Shown here piece by piece: positions 4,951 to 5,129 of a stretch of DNA of 5,129 nucleotides. Position 1 is the stretch's first letter; each line of letters begins with the position of its first letter. The stretch lies in NCBI RefSeq assembly GCF_938030785.1, contig NZ_CALHIK010000043.1:1-5129 (forward strand). Reading direction: 5' to 3'. This stretch comes from an uncultured Campylobacter sp. Lineage in GTDB: Bacteria; Campylobacterota; Campylobacteria; Campylobacterales; Campylobacteraceae. Under the pieces are notes generated by a model that saw only the letters and a list, made by a program, of their open reading frames with translations, ran no database searches and was not told where the DNA came from. The translations under genes and the position numbers were made by a program.

Positions 4951-5129
4951 ATGATAAATTTAAAACTTATCGAGACAAATTTCGACGAATTTAATAAAAA
5001 ACTCATCGCCAAAAAAGTCCCGCCGCAAACCCTGCAAACGCTGCTAGATTCCTACAACGAGCTAAAATCTAAAAAGAGCGATCTTGAAAACCTCCAAGCC
5101 GTGCAAAATGCAAAGAGCAAGGAGCTCGG
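4951..5129 (+). CDS. serS: Seryl-tRNA synthetase, N-terminal fragment (cut by window end)
   Basis: 59 full codons are visible before the right edge. The ATG has AAGAGG (4939-4944) at 6-nt spacing. The N-terminus MINLKLIETNFDEF and the following KKVPPQTLQTLLDSYNELKSKKSDLENLQAVQN closely match the start of epsilonproteobacterial SerS: a short segment with the NFDE motif, then the first helix of the long antiparallel coiled coil that grips the extra arm of tRNA-Ser. The aminoacylation domain lies outside the window. It is divergent from the nickel operon and probably unrelated in function. The serine-activating role is known from the family. Confidence 0.9.
   Translation, partial: MINLKLIETNFDEFNKKLIAKKVPPQTLQTLLDSYNELKSKKSDLENLQAVQNAKSKEL

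Overview
The window looks like a chromosomal segment from a Campylobacterota bacterium, most likely a Campylobacter of the less AT-rich oral/gut group (C. gracilis, C. concisus, C. showae or C. rectus type). The genus call rests on three things: the SerS N-terminus, the very frequent AAAATTT/AAATTTT words in and between genes, and promoters with a clear -10 box but little -35. The species is a guess.

Layout from left to right. A small plus-strand gene encodes a two-pass membrane protein with a bacterial PH (bPH2/YdbS-like) domain (22-459). A short spacer carries AT-rich inverted repeats and a promoter for a plus-strand tRNA-Glu with anticodon CTC (617-693). Positions 4810 down to 694 hold one minus-strand operon for an ECF-type metal importer of the NikKMLQO kind: nikK (periplasmic DUF4198 protein), an unrecognised 237-codon ORF, nikM (substrate-binding membrane subunit), nikL (signal peptide, periplasmic domain, one C-terminal membrane anchor), nikQ (EcfT-like transmembrane subunit) and nikO (ATPase). 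nikM-nikL, nikL-nikQ and nikQ-nikO each overlap by four bases (ATGA), so they are probably translationally coupled. serS (seryl-tRNA synthetase) starts divergently at 4951 and runs off the right edge.

How the genes work together: NikO hydrolyses ATP and drives NikQ, which is coupled to NikM. NikM carries the Met1-His2 N-terminus used for nickel binding in this family. NikK and NikL replace the NikN subunit of other nickel importers. A perfect inverted repeat, TAATA-N15-TATTA, lies between the nikK -10 box and its start codon and fits the Helicobacter NikR half-site consensus. This supports nickel over cobalt as substrate and suggests nickel-dependent repression.

The most unusual signal is a set of degenerate repeats inside the operon. 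The ORF between nikK and nikM contains about 16 blocks of a 15-bp unit, read as a five-residue repeat ([K/E]-I-[L/P/S]-x-x). A second, unrelated 15-bp-period repeat ([S/P]-[E/K]-[D/N]-x-A) forms the periplasmic linker of NikL. NikO has a basic, RAQN-repeated insertion of about 45 residues between its Q-loop and signature motif. The tRNA is also odd: it has an extra base in the T-stem and its CCA end abuts the nikO stop codon.
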